Positions 9,163 to 18,632 of a DNA stretch of 64,000 bases are shown one piece after another; position 1 is the first letter of the stretch; each line of letters begins with the position of its first letter. The notes under the pieces are model-generated. The model worked only from the letters and a program-made list of their open reading frames with translations, did not search any database and was not told the DNA's origin. The position numbers and the translations under genes are program-made. Origin of the DNA: Nostoc favosum CHAB5714 (GTDB lineage Bacteria > Cyanobacteriota > Cyanobacteriia > Cyanobacteriales > Nostocaceae); NCBI RefSeq assembly GCF_020829495.1, contig NZ_JAIVFQ010000007.1:1-64000 (forward strand), in the 5' to 3' direction.

Positions 9163-10425
9163 TTACTGTACTTGCGTGGGGAAAGCACCAGGTTGCACAG
9201 CTATGTTAAGACTTTGCCCATTGCGACGTAATTCCATACGTAAATCGCCCCCGACTTGGCTATTTTCTACTGCCTTTTGGACACTGCTAGCATCTGTGAC
9301 TGCTTGTCCGCCAAGCTTTTGGATCACATCCCCAGCACGTATCCCTGCTTTAGCAGCTGGTGAATTTGGGACAACTTTCACAACTAATACACCTTTATCT
9401 TCATTCACACTCAAACCGCTATTGGGGTCTGAGTTGATATTTTGTTTTAGCTGAGGCGTTAACCCTACCATCTGAATTCCCAGATAAGGATGTTCTACTT
9501 TGCCTGTAGCTATTAGTTGATTGGAAATACGTTGTGCTGTGTTGATAGGAATAGCAAAGCCTAATCCTTGTGCCCCTTGGATAATTGCTGTATTCATGGC
9601 AATCACCTCGCCACGGGAATTTAGCAGGGGGCCGCCGGAGTTACCGGGATTAATCGCTGCGTCAGTTTGAATATACTCTACTCGCCTATCGGGAGCGCCG
9701 ATTTGATTGCTACTGCGTCCGGTGGCACTGATGATTCCAGTAGTTACTGTATTATCTAGTCCAAGGGGGTTGCCGATCGCGATCGCCCATTCTCCCGGTT
9801 GCAGTTGATCTGAGTTACCCAAAGCTACTGAAGGTAGATTCTCTGCCTGAACCTTGATAACAGCAACATCGGTTAATTCATCTTTTCCTAACACCTTACC
9901 TTGCAAGGTGCGCCCATCCTTGAGTGTCACTGTCACTGTATCAGCACCATCTACCACATGGGCATTAGTGAGAATCCGACCATCGGCACTAATGATAAAA
10001 CCTGAACCAGTACCCCGTTCTACCCTTTCTCTTGATTGTGGCAGTTGGGAACCAAAAAAGCGGCGAAAAAACGGATCGTTAAATTCATCTGGTATCTGAG
10101 TTCTTACCGTTCGGGAAGAGTTAATCCGCACTACTGCTGGCCCGACCTTTTGCACCACCCGTGTTACAAAGTTAGGATCTGTGGCAGCTGGTAATGGAGG
10201 AGCAGCATTTACTCGACTAACTGCCAAATTAGATGCACTCTCAGACACCTGCCGAGAATGTCCAGCCATATAGCCGCCTGCTAATGTCATACCTGATCCT
10301 AGAAGCACCAGCGATAGAGAGGCGGCAGCCTTTTTCCAGGGCGCTCGATTACGGTATTTGGCTTCAGCAGTGTTATGTGAAATGCTATTTGATGGGTGTT
10401 CTCTGTCACGAGATTCGTTTTGCAT
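9163..10425 (-). CDS. Membrane-anchored HtrA/Deg-type serine protease with one PDZ domain
   Basis: Envelope quality-control protease of the HtrA/HhoA/HhoB group. An N-terminal membrane anchor (about 32-53) is followed by a linker, then the trypsin-like domain with the complete triad H156 (TNAHVVDG), D186 (TDVAVIKV) and S263 (GNSGGPLL). A single PDZ domain (about 310-410, LGIQMVGL to [10 protein letters not shown]) ends the protein. Length 420 is typical. Which of the three cyanobacterial paralogues it is cannot be decided from the sequence alone. Confidence 0.92.
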   Translation of the reverse strand: MQNESRDREHPSNSISHNTAEAKYRNRAPWKKAAASLSLVLLGSGMTLAGGYMAGHSRQVSESASNLAVSRVNAAPPLPAATDPNFVTRVVQKVGPAVVRINSSRTVRTQIPDEFNDPFFRRFFGSQLPQSRERVERGTGSGFIISADGRILTNAHVVDGADTVTVTLKDGRTLQGKVLGKDELTDVAVIKVQAENLPSVALGNSDQLQPGEWAIAIGNPLGLDNTVTTGIISATGRSSNQIGAPDRRVEYIQTDAAINPGNSGGPLLNSRGEVIAMNTAIIQGAQGLGFAIPINTAQRISNQLIATGKVEHPYLGIQMVGLTPQLKQNINSDPNSGLSVNEDKGVLVVKVVPNSPAAKAGIRAGDVIQKLGGQAVTDASSVQKAVENSQVGGDLRMELRRNGQSLNIAVQPGAFPTQVQ

Positions 10426-10603
10426 TGCTGTCTGGAAGGATATTTAGATGTATTACTAATGTAGATATGATTTGTGACAGTTTTGTTGCAAAGGTATTGC
10501 GTTGTTGTGAAAGCTTTAGCATTTTACTGAACCGTATTGGAATATAGTCATTCGTAGAGGCGCACAGCACTGCGTGTTCTATACTATGCCTGAAGGAATA
10601 AAA

Positions 10604-11524
10604 ATGGCACAGGGGAAAATCTTACTTAAACCTGGCACTTTATGGACAAGTGTTAAAGAACGAACTGAACATGCTTTGCAATGCGGGGCGCTACTGTCGA
10701 TTCCGACAGAATTTGAATTTGTTGAACAGGAAGGCGTGCGGTTTTTAGTGCGGATTTTGTCTAACCTGAATCGCAAAAAAGCAGCTAAGGAGAAACAGGA
10801 AAAACAATCTGCTACTTTTGGTGAAGAGTTTAATCCTTTTTTGCCCTACGAAGAGGATTTATTTGTGGCGGATATTTCTGAGACTCATGTATGTATTTTA
10901 AATAAATTCAATGTTGTTGATTATCACTTGCTAATCATCACCCGTGCCTTCGAGGAACAGGAAAGCTTACTCACCCTGGAAGATTTTACAGCTATGTGGG
11001 CATGTTTGGCTGATTTTGATGGTTTAGCATTTTACAACAGTGGCAAAACCGCAGGTGCTAGTCAGCGACATAAACATTTGCAATTAGTGCCGCTACCACT
11101 TGCACCTTCGGGGCCGCAGATACCTATTGAACCTCTGCTAACAGCTGCACAATTTCAGGAATCGATACCTTCTGCTGCATCCGCTACGCCAACGGTAGGC
11201 TTTCCCAACGCAATCCCAAAACTTCCTTTTGTACACGCTTTCGCACCATTAAATCCCCATTGGGTGCGATCGCCATTCGCAGGAGCACAAGCAACTTTGG
11301 AAGTTTATCATACATTGCTACATTCTGTGGGATCTGGTGCTTACAATCTGCTAGCGACACGAGAATGGATGTTGATCGTACCGCGATCGCAGGAGCATTT
11401 CCAATCTATCTCTGTGAATTCATTAGGATTCGCTGGTGCTTTACTAGTGCGGAATCCAGCAGAAATGGAGATTCTCAAAGCCCAAGGCCCGATGACCATC
11501 CTCAAGAGTGTTGCTGTATGCTAA
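10604..11524 (+). CDS. ATP adenylyltransferase / Ap4A phosphorylase (HIT superfamily)
   Basis: Cleaves diadenosine tetraphosphate with phosphate to ADP and ATP, controlling dinucleotide alarmone levels. The frame opens at GTG 10574, but ATG 10604 follows AAGGA and gives 306 residues. The catalytic HIT-like motif is GASQRHKHLQLVPLPL (H156-K-H158-L-Q160). Around residues 193-207 the DNA reads like one of the small dispersed repeats of this genome (CGCTACGCCAACGGTAGGC, 11184-11215), adding an in-frame low-similarity insert SAASATPTVGFPNA before the conserved KLPFVHAF. Divergent from the HtrA gene. Confidence 0.85.
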   Translation: MAQGKILLKPGTLWTSVKERTEHALQCGALLSIPTEFEFVEQEGVRFLVRILSNLNRKKAAKEKQEKQSATFGEEFNPFLPYEEDLFVADISETHVCILNKFNVVDYHLLIITRAFEEQESLLTLEDFTAMWACLADFDGLAFYNSGKTAGASQRHKHLQLVPLPLAPSGPQIPIEPLLTAAQFQESIPSAASATPTVGFPNAIPKLPFVHAFAPLNPHWVRSPFAGAQATLEVYHTLLHSVGSGAYNLLATREWMLIVPRSQEHFQSISVNSLGFAGALLVRNPAEMEILKAQGPMTILKSVAVC

Positions 11525-11936
11525 TCTGGCGTTGCATATTTTAATCAATATGGCTTCGGCATCGGATCAGAATGTATAAAAGCATAACAATGTAAAAAGC
11601 TAATCTGCGTAACCGTTTGAGCAACGTCGAATGTGTAGTTAACTACAACCAACTGTCTGGGCATGTGCAAAACATTTATAGGACGGGCAGCCAAATCATG
11701 AGTATCGCTAAAGTTGCTTAGATTTGCCTAAGTACAGATGAAAAAGGTTCTGTGGGCTAGAAAGAATAGAAAAAGTAATAACTCAGTACTCATAACTCAG
11801 CACTGGCTCAACGCCCCGCTACTGCCAACAGCACTTAGCACTTCTGAATGCGGTTATGATCAAAGAGGCTAGGAAAATAACTTTTTAGCCAAGATACCTC
11901 TTGGATTGTAAGCTACTTTTTTTAATCACTTTTCTA
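11525..11936. other. Intergenic region, no gene recognised
   Basis: 412 bp, AT-rich, with short stretches resembling dispersed repeats (ATAACTCAGTACTCATAACTC and CGCCCCGCTACTGCC around 11780-11830). No open frame with a ribosome site was found. Confidence 0.5.
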
Positions 11937-12110
11937 ATGGAAATTACTGAATTCTTAGAATTTTCAATTGGACGATGGCGATCGCACCATAGCGATCATT
12001 ATCTAGCATTCGCTTACCTTGAGCAAGTGCTTTCTAAGACTGACATTGAGCCTCAATCCGTCCATGAGTCGGCGGTGGTAGTAGAAATCTGTTTGGATAA
12101 ATCTAGATAA
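11937..12110 (+). pseudogene. Fragment of a CpcS/CpeS-type phycobiliprotein lyase (N-terminal end only)
   Basis: From ATG 11937 the 57-residue product MEITEFLEFSIGRWRS... HHSDHYLAFAYLEQ resembles the opening of CpcS/CpeS-family bilin lyases, which start with an (I/D)-x-E-F-(L/F)-E-x-S-x-G-x-W-x-S segment and then HHLAF. The family is about 170-200 residues; here a stop follows VVEICLDKSR and no continuation was found in any frame. It is therefore likely a decayed remnant. Family assignment is from remembered sequence features. Confidence 0.5.
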
Positions 12111-12218
12111 AGGTATGGATATTGAAACCCACGAGCAAATATGGGGGTCAACCTCTGGCCCTTTGCGGTTTGAAAAACGGGAAAGTTTTGCTGATGATTT
12201 ATGTGCGGTGAGCGCTTT

Positions 12219-12557
12219 ATGTCAATTCAGCTTGAATCTATTAAATCTAAAATGTTACCTCCACAAGCTGAAAAAAAAATGCGCTGCTGGATTCGCAGTC
12301 GCCACTTGATTTGTTCGGGCAACTTTTTTATTTTCGAGACATTAGAATATACGACCATTGAAAGATTCTCTCAATGTGTCGCTTCTTTAGGAGGAACAGT
12401 AATATGCGTTGAACCGATTAATAAAATTTGGATGGGCGATCATCGCCAAGTAATTTTATATCAGGCAAAAGCTAGTTTACATACGCCTCATCATACTTTG
12501 AAACAATACTGGATAAAAGCCGGTAGTGCATACACTAAATTTGATGAGCGTGTTTGA
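12219..12557 (+). CDS. Hypothetical protein with weak resemblance to CpcD-like linker domains
   Basis: 112 residues from ATG 12219 (MSIQLESIKSKMLPPQ). The frame is also open from 12201. The middle segment FFIFETLEYTTIERFSQC and VASLGGTVICVEPI follow the spacing of the small CpcD phycobilisome-linker fold (beta strand, helix, x-LGG-x-I-x-x-I-x-P). The C-terminal 40 residues are not part of that fold. Its neighbour is a phycobiliprotein-lyase fragment, which makes a phycobilisome-related origin more plausible but not proven. No clear ribosome site. May be a decaying gene. Confidence 0.4.
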   Translation: MSIQLESIKSKMLPPQAEKKMRCWIRSRHLICSGNFFIFETLEYTTIERFSQCVASLGGTVICVEPINKIWMGDHRQVILYQAKASLHTPHHTLKQYWIKAGSAYTKFDERV

Positions 12558-12881
12558 GAGTTACTATCCTGCGGAAATATTTCTGACAGGCGTTTACACT
12601 ACAATTCAAAATTAAGTTTTGAATTTTAAATACTCCCCAAGGGGGTTGACGGCTAATTGTTAATGTCTAATTGCTAATTTTTTATGATGATTAGCTGTTA
12701 GTTATTAATAGTTAGCCGTCTAAGTTTGTTAGAGAATATAACTAAAAAGCTCTCCACAACTTGATAAATTAATGGTGGCTGTAAACAACAAACGCTTTAG
12801 TACAAGTTAAAAACGTAGCGATGGCGTGCAATAATTCTAGAAAGTGCGTAGACGGGTAGCAGCTTGTCGCCAAACATCGTC
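12558..12881. other. Intergenic region with an imperfect palindrome
   Basis: GACGGCTAATTGTTAAT (from about 12648) and ATTAATAGTTAGCCGTC (to about 12720) form an imperfect 17-bp inverted repeat around an AT-rich loop. The rest holds a dispersed-repeat stretch (about 12815-12870). No gene is seen on the plus strand. Confidence 0.5.
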
Positions 12882-13109
12882 TCAAAGTTTCACCAACTCC
12901 AAATCGCGTTCTGCTCGTTGGATGGCTCCTTATTTTAACTGTTCTCTAAGATTGATTAAGGCTTTCTGAGTAATATAATATTGCACAGCTTCGTTAATGA
13001 ATCGACTGCGATCGCGTAGGGTTTCCTCTGGAGAATCGCCTTTTTCAATGACTTGATCAATTAGTTCAATTGTCTCATCTGGTAAGGTGATGTTAATCCG
13101 GCGATGCAT
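12882..13109 (-). pseudogene. Ribbon-helix-helix antitoxin-type gene with an in-frame stop; toxin partner missing
   Basis: From ATG 13109 the product MHRRINITLPDETIELIDQV is a ribbon-helix-helix (CopG/Arc) DNA-binding domain as in type II antitoxins, with NEAVQYY as second helix. Translation stops at TAA 12930-12932 after 59 residues, but the same frame continues GAIQRAERDLELVKL to a TGA at 12882. That continuation matches the C-terminal toxin-binding tail I know from this family (LKEGAIxRAERDLEL), so one nonsense mutation has probably removed the tail. The following minus-strand DNA has no MazF, RelE or PIN frame. The 59-residue DNA-binding part could still be made. Confidence 0.55.
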
Positions 13110-13169
13110 AATTTTTCGCTCTGTTTTGCATGGCAATTTTATTGTATATATCTAAAGTGTGTGTAGTTA

Positions 13170-13304
13170 CAATCCGGTTCGGATAAGATCCCCCCGCCTG
13201 TGGCGACCCCCTTAAAAAGGGGGTAAACCGACGAAGTTAGCCCCCCTTTTTAAGGGGGGTTGGGGGGATCTTCGCAGGGTAAACAAGCTAACCGAACCGT
13301 ATTG
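13170..13304. repeat. Miniature element, CAATACGGTTCGG-end family, with 10-bp target duplication
   Basis: Ends CAATCCGGTTCGGATAA and CTAACCGAACCGTATTG; the 10 bases TGTGTAGTTA lie immediately before (13160-13169) and after (13305-13314) the element, a perfect direct repeat. The interior is the common CCCCCTTAAAAAGGGGG-type palindromic filler. Confidence 0.85.
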
Positions 13305-13386
13305 TGTGTAGTTATGCAAAAAAAAGCGTAGTTTACCGCCGTAGGCATCGGCTGCAATAATTAGGAAAAACACCATCGCTTGGCTT

Positions 13387-16300
13387 TCACTTAATATCAT
13401 CGCAGAGACGCTTATCGCTCTCATTCAAATTTGGGTTATTCTGCAAATAATCATGCAGCCAATTGCAACCCCGCACCAGCAATTGGTCTAAGTTATTCAC
13501 AGGCCACAACCGCGCTGTGTTGTCATCAGATGCCGTAGCGATGGTTTTGCCGTCCGGGCTAAAACTCACATTAAAGACACAGCTTTGATGCCTTTTGAAT
13601 TCGGCGAGCAATTGCCCGTTGAGCGTCCATAACCGCGCTGTGTTGTCAGCTGATGCTGTGGCGATGGTTTTAGCGTCCGGGCTGAAACTCACACCCCTGA
13701 CACTGCCTTGATGCCCCTTGAATTCGGTGAGTAGTTGCCCATTGAGCGTCCACAACCGCGCTGTGTTGTCAGCTGATGCTGTGGCGATGGTTTTAGCGTC
13801 CGGGCTGAAACTCACACCCCAGACATAGCCTTGATGCCCTTTGAATTCGGTGAGCAGTTGCCCATTGAGCGTCCACAACCGCGCTGTGTTGTCAGCTGAT
13901 GCCGTGGCGATAGTTTTGCCATCTGGGCTAAAACTCACACCCCTAACATAGCCTTGATGCCCTTTGAATTCGGTGAGCAGTTGCCCGTTGAGAGTCCACA
14001 ACCGCGCTGTGTTGTCATCTGATGCCGTGGCGATAGTTTTACCGTCCGGGCTGAAACTCACACCCCTGACACTGCCTTGATGCCCTTTGAATTTGGTAAG
14101 CAGTTGCCCATTGAGCGTCCACAACCGCGCTGTGTTATCAGCTGATGCCGTGGCAATAGTTTTGCCGTCCGGGCTGAAACTCACACCCCTGACACTGCCT
14201 TGATGCCCTTTGAATTTGATAAGCAGTCGCCCGTTGAGCGTCCACAACCGCGCTGTGTTATCAGCTGATGCCGTGGCGATAGTTTTGCCGTCCGGGCTGA
14301 AACTCACACCCCTAACATAGCCTTGATGCCCTTTGAATTTGGTGAGCAGTCGCCCGTTGAGCGTCCACAACCGCGCTGTGTTATCAGCTGATGCCGTGGC
14401 GATGGTTTTGCCGTCCGGGCTGAAACTTACACTTAAGACACTGCCTTGATGCCCTTTGAATTCGGTGAGCAGTTGCCCGTTGAGCGTCCACAACCGCGCT
14501 GTGTTATCAGATGATGCCGTGGCAATAGTTTTGCCGTCCGGGCTAAAACTCACACCCCCGACATAACCTTGATGCCCTTTGAATTTGGTGAGCAGTTGCC
14601 CGTTGAGCGTCCACAACCGTGCTGTGTTGTCATCTGATGCCGTGGCGATGGTTTTGCCGTCCGGGCTGAAACTCACACTTAAGACACTGCCTTGATGCCC
14701 TTTGAATTCGGTGAGCAGTTGCCCGTTGAGCGTCCACAACCGCGCTGTGTTATCAGATGATGCCGTGGCGATAGTTTTGCCGTCCGGGCTGAAACTAACA
14801 CCCCTGACACTGCCTTGATGCCCTTTGAATTTGGTGAGCAGTTGCCCGTTGAGCGTCCACAACCGCGCTGTGTTATCATCTGATGCCGTGGCGATGGTTT
14901 TGCCGTCCGGGCTGAAACTCACACCCCTGACACTGCCTTGATGCCCTTTGAATTCGGTGAGCAGTTGCCCGTTGAGAGTCCACAACTGCGCTGTGTTGTT
15001 AGCTGATGCCGTAGCGATGGTTTTGCCGTCCGGACTGAAATTAACACTTAAGACACTGCCTTGATGCCCTTGGAATCGGTTAAGTTCTTTGATTTTATCG
15101 AGAATAGTATCCAAAGCAAAAATAGGGCTGATAGCTGGATATTTTTCTAAAGGGCGACCATCTTTTACGAAAGTTTTTAACTCTTTCCCACTCTGCATTG
15201 CCGCCACCAATGATTCTAACTCGGCATACTCAAACTGTTTTAAGGCATTAACACCTGCTCGTTCTAATTCCGTTCCCTTTTGTGATTCTTTTTGTGCTGT
15301 CTGTGCTGCGCGTGTATCTCTATATGCTTTTGTAAGTGCTGCTTGTACTTGACTCAAAATAGTTTGAGCCTGTTTAGCTTTAAATTCTGCTTCTTGTTGT
15401 TGTCTATTTGCCTGTTGTACTTTCTTTTCAGCAATTTTGACTTGTTTGTTAGCTGTTTGGATTTTTTCCTCTGCTTGCAAGCGTTGTTCTCGCTCTCTTG
15501 CTAGTTCTGCTAATATTTCATTGCCCTGTTGTTGGCGAATGAACGCCACGAGATAATCATGCACCAGTTGATAACGGTCAGCTGGCGATTCTGGTAACAG
15601 CAATACTAACCTTGATGCCACAAAAATCTCTAACACCAAATCTAGTTTATCGGCTTCTACTGCCAAATCTGCGACTAACTCAGCACGAGTCTTCAGGGGA
15701 CGAGTACCATTTTCATCTGTAAGTAAATATAAAACCAGTCGAGCAACCTGTTCATTCTCCGCGCCACAATCTTGGATGACTTCTTCTAAAAACCGCTCAA
15801 CCAGTTTTTCTTTTGTACCAAACTGACGATAACTATCTAAACTTGTAATTTTCTCAGTTTGCAATTGCGTCCCCACAATTTGTAGCTCAATTGGGCGTAC
15901 CTCCCCCAACTCCCCTGCTAAATCTTGCACTAATTGATCAATTAGCTCAGGCTCAAGGTAAAATTGAGAACGTTCTGTTAAACTCTGCACCACAGCCTTA
16001 GCATCGACTGGCGAAAAGTTACCCAAGTAATAGCGAATATTTTTATCGAGAATATTATTATTAATTGCACTTAAATTAAATAAACGTTCTAATTCTAATA
16101 AATAATGTAAATAATCTTCCCGCAAAGACAAAATTACCTTGACAAAAGGAATATCTAGACAAACTCGCAAAAACTCATAAAACACTCGTCGTTGACTTTG
16201 GTCTAGATAAACAAAGAAAAACTCTTCAAACTGGTCAAACATTAAAACCGTCAACAAATTCCGGTCAGCATTTCTCCGTAATTGTTCTAAAATAGCTGCT

Positions 16301-18024
16301 GAAGAATCAAGATTAGCAAATAATTGATTACTTCTTACTTCCTCAAAAGCCTTAGCCAAACACCGCCCCAACATTCCTACCCAATCTGTATAAACTCGCA
16401 ACAAAATAGGTAAAGCATCTCGCTCACCAATTGCTTGCTGTTGCAATGCCGGGATTAACCCACCTTGCAAAATCGAACTTTTCCCCACTCCTGACTGACC
16501 ATGAATTACAGTCAATTTATGCTCAGTCCCGCCAATTCTTTCTCGCAAACGTTTAACATCTTGTCCCCGACCAGAAGCAGCAATTTCTTGAGCAATGGTT
16601 TCAGGATTTTCCACTTGCAACTGTGCAGAATTAATTGCCTGTCGCTGTGGGTTGAGATAAGATGCACCAACAAAAGCGCGGAAACCATACTGCTGTTCGA
16701 TTTGTAGTTGCTTTTGTTTAATCTGAAAAGCTTTGAGATATTCGCTTTGTTGAAAGTAGAGTAAGCGTAACCTTTCTAATATAGATATATATAATTGTGG
16801 GTTGTACTGATGATTACTTTCATCTTTCGCAGCTTCTAAATTAGTAATTGCTGCTTTAACTTCACCTAAACCCTGTTGTGATTTTGCTAAAATAAACCGA
16901 TATAAAGCAAATTGATATGGTTGTAAATTAGGTATCGCAGCTAATATTTGCAATGCTTGTCCTGCGTGTTTATGAGCTTCATCCCACTGTGACTGCTCTA
17001 AGGCTACCTCTGCCAAAAATCCATAATCTTGAGCCAACTGCAACGATGCTCCATAATTTTGATGTAGCGGCAGAGATTTTTCAACAAGGCTTTGCAACTC
17101 TGACCATTCCTGTAAACGTTGTAACACTTCACTCAGTTTAATAATATGTTTTGCAACTAAATCTGAACGTTGTGCTTGTTCAAAAATATCAATAGCTTGC
17201 TGAAAGTAAATTCTAGACTCTTGCCAATAGCGTTGATTTTCTGTCTGATTTTTTTCAGATTTGCGGTTATAAGCTGAAGCAATATTAACGAGTAATATAC
17301 CTTGTCGTTCTAAATAATTACTTTGTCGCCAGAACTCTAAACTTTGTTGATAATGCGCTAAAGCAGAATCTATCTGGTCATGTAGATAATCATTGAAGCC
17401 AAGCACAAAATCTAAACTTGCTTGAAGTGCTGCTTCTAATACTTCTCCTCGATTTTGCAAATCTTGACGGGCGGTTTCTAGTTCCCGGCACATTTGGGGA
17501 TTGGGCGTTATATCACCTGCAAAAATTTCATCACTTTTTTGCTGAAGGAAATTGACTAACTCATCGGTAGGGTTTTCAAAATCAATGATAGTTGCCCAAT
17601 TCTCTAAATCAGTTGCTAATCGAATAAATTTTTGCAGAACTGAATCATTAACCCACAACAATATCGGAAACGGGAAGTTTTTTCTAAACTCCTCCCGTAC
17701 TTGGTTAGCTGAAGTCAGAACTGTATCAATATCTTTAACCGACTCCAAACCAAAAACCATTAATGCTGGTGGCTGTTCATCTAAGAGTTGTTCGCGTATA
17801 TTTGTGTAAAGCGTTTTGACTGATGCAGGTAAAGTAATTTTGCTAACGTGTACAGGAGATAATTGGTGCAGGCGTTCTACCATGCGTTGACGTAAATCAA
17901 CATAGTTACAGCGTAGCAAAATCAGCGAAAATCCCCCCTGAGAAAGGGTAATTGTTCGCACCAGAGTTTGCAATGAATGCTCATTATCAGGGGCTAAATT
18001 CTCTGGCTCTTGCTGATTACTCAT
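13387..18024 (-). CDS. STAND-type NTPase with TPR-like region and 13 near-identical WD40 repeats
   Basis: A 1545-residue signalling/NLR-like protein of unknown ligand. Order: a conserved N-terminal domain (1-190); a helical TPR-like region (about 195-470); a nSTAND1-type ATPase with Walker A GQSGVGKS (509-516) and Walker B LTVLMFDQFEEFF (D597); a winged-helix/arm region (about 690-830); a long Gln/Ala/Lys coiled coil (about 835-920); a short linker; then 13 WD40 repeats of exactly 41 residues (984-1516) and a 29-residue tail. The repeats differ at only a few positions and are near-identical in DNA (13476-15075). The nearest upstream gene on the same strand is an AAA ATPase (18906-20210), a partnership I recall in other cyanobacteria. 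STAND proteins are ATP-switched oligomerising sensors; antiviral or developmental roles are inference. Confidence 0.85.
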   Translation of the reverse strand: MSNQQEPENLAPDNEHSLQTLVRTITLSQGGFSLILLRCNYVDLRQRMVERLHQLSPVHVSKITLPASVKTLYTNIREQLLDEQPPALMVFGLESVKDIDTVLTSANQVREEFRKNFPFPILLWVNDSVLQKFIRLATDLENWATIIDFENPTDELVNFLQQKSDEIFAGDITPNPQMCRELETARQDLQNRGEVLEAALQASLDFVLGFNDYLHDQIDSALAHYQQSLEFWRQSNYLERQGILLVNIASAYNRKSEKNQTENQRYWQESRIYFQQAIDIFEQAQRSDLVAKHIIKLSEVLQRLQEWSELQSLVEKSLPLHQNYGASLQLAQDYGFLAEVALEQSQWDEAHKHAGQALQILAAIPNLQPYQFALYRFILAKSQQGLGEVKAAITNLEAAKDESNHQYNPQLYISILERLRLLYFQQSEYLKAFQIKQKQLQIEQQYGFRAFVGASYLNPQRQAINSAQLQVENPETIAQEIAASGRGQDVKRLRERIGGTEHKLTVIHGQSGVGKSSILQGGLIPALQQQAIGERDALPILLRVYTDWVGMLGRCLAKAFEEVRSNQLFANLDSSAAILEQLRRNADRNLLTVLMFDQFEEFFFVYLDQSQRRVFYEFLRVCLDIPFVKVILSLREDYLHYLLELERLFNLSAINNNILDKNIRYYLGNFSPVDAKAVVQSLTERSQFYLEPELIDQLVQDLAGELGEVRPIELQIVGTQLQTEKITSLDSYRQFGTKEKLVERFLEEVIQDCGAENEQVARLVLYLLTDENGTRPLKTRAELVADLAVEADKLDLVLEIFVASRLVLLLPESPADRYQLVHDYLVAFIRQQQGNEILAELAREREQRLQAEEKIQTANKQVKIAEKKVQQANRQQQEAEFKAKQAQTILSQVQAALTKAYRDTRAAQTAQKESQKGTELERAGVNALKQFEYAELESLVAAMQSGKELKTFVKDGRPLEKYPAISPIFALDTILDKIKELNRFQGHQGSVLSVNFSPDGKTIATASANNTAQLWTLNGQLLTEFKGHQGSVRGVSFSPDGKTIATASDDNTARLWTLNGQLLTKFKGHQGSVRGVSFSPDGKTIATASSDNTARLWTLNGQLLTEFKGHQGSVLSVSFSPDGKTIATASDDNTARLWTLNGQLLTKFKGHQGYVGGVSFSPDGKTIATASSDNTARLWTLNGQLLTEFKGHQGSVLSVSFSPDGKTIATASADNTARLWTLNGRLLTKFKGHQGYVRGVSFSPDGKTIATASADNTARLWTLNGRLLIKFKGHQGSVRGVSFSPDGKTIATASADNTARLWTLNGQLLTKFKGHQGSVRGVSFSPDGKTIATASDDNTARLWTLNGQLLTEFKGHQGYVRGVSFSPDGKTIATASADNTARLWTLNGQLLTEFKGHQGYVWGVSFSPDAKTIATASADNTARLWTLNGQLLTEFKGHQGSVRGVSFSPDAKTIATASADNTARLWTLNGQLLAEFKRHQSCVFNVSFSPDGKTIATASDDNTARLWPVNNLDQLLVRGCNWLHDYLQNNPNLNESDKRLCDDIK
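13476..15075 (-). repeat. 13 tandem 123-bp units encoding WD40 blades
   Basis: Each unit encodes F-K-G-H-Q-G-S/Y-V-x-x-V-S-F-S-P-D and ends T-L-N-G-Q-L-L-T-E/K. Length is exactly 13 x 41 codons. Only the first and last units are noticeably diverged. The high DNA identity implies recent amplification or gene conversion. Confidence 0.9.
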
Positions 18025-18181
18025 AACATAAATAATTTATTTTATACTACAATCCGCTTGGGTTAAGTAGCGTAGTAGGTTGGGTTGAGGAACGAAACCC
18101 AACATGAATAAGGCTAACGCACCATCAACAATTGAAGGTGCATTACGCTAACGCGATAACACACCCTACTGAAATGGTTCC

Positions 18182-18575
18182 CGTTACAACCCAGACCGCT
18201 CCCGTTATAATCCAATACGCTTGGGTTAAGGCTAAAACTCTTTGTCAAAGTCAATTTTTTTACGAACCACAGAGACGCTGAGGGCACTGAGAGAAGAAAT
18301 AAATGCTTAACTGAACTGTATTGCGTTACAACCCAGACCGCTCCCGTTACAACCCAGACCGCTCCCGTTACAACCCAGACCGCTCCCGTTACAACCCAGA
18401 CCGCTCCCGTTACAACCCAGACCGCTCCCGTTACAACCCAGACCGCTCCCGTTACAATCCAGACCGCTCCCGTTACAATCCAGACCGCTCCCGTTACAAT
18501 CCAGACCGCTCCCGTTACAATCCAGACCGCTCCCGTTACAACCCAGACCGCTCCCGTTACAACCCAGACCGCTCC
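18182..18575. repeat. 21-bp tandem repeat array, about 13 copies, interrupted by a miniature element
   Basis: The unit is CGTTACAACCCAGACCGCTC plus C. One copy and a half lie left of the insertion (18182-18212) and 12 copies right of it (18324-18575). Copies 7-10 of the right block carry CAATCC instead of CAACCC, so variants are clustered. No spacers, so it is not a CRISPR array. Confidence 0.92.
18213..18323. repeat. Miniature element inserted into the 21-bp array
   Basis: Ends CAATACGCTTGGGTTAA (18213-18229) and TTAACTGAACTGTATTG (18307-18323). The flanks CGTTATAATC and CGTTACAACC are the same ten positions of the array unit, so removing the element and one flank restores the array phase. 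The interior is closely similar to the 46399-46553 element. Confidence 0.85.
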
Positions 18576-18632
18576 CGTTACGATTTTAATCAAGTCTAGG
18601 CGATTGGGCGTTGCATAAAATAGGAATGATTC

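Noticed and set aside
12115-12309. Continuation of the CpcS/CpeS-like fragment in a second frame
   Set aside because: The frame after 12115 shows no resemblance to the lyase family, so a simple frameshift does not restore the gene.
13476-15075. CRISPR-like or non-coding tandem repeat
   Set aside because: The 123-bp period is in frame within a 1545-codon gene and translates to clear WD40 blades.
18182-18575. CRISPR array
   Set aside because: Units are contiguous and there are no unique spacers; no cas genes are present.
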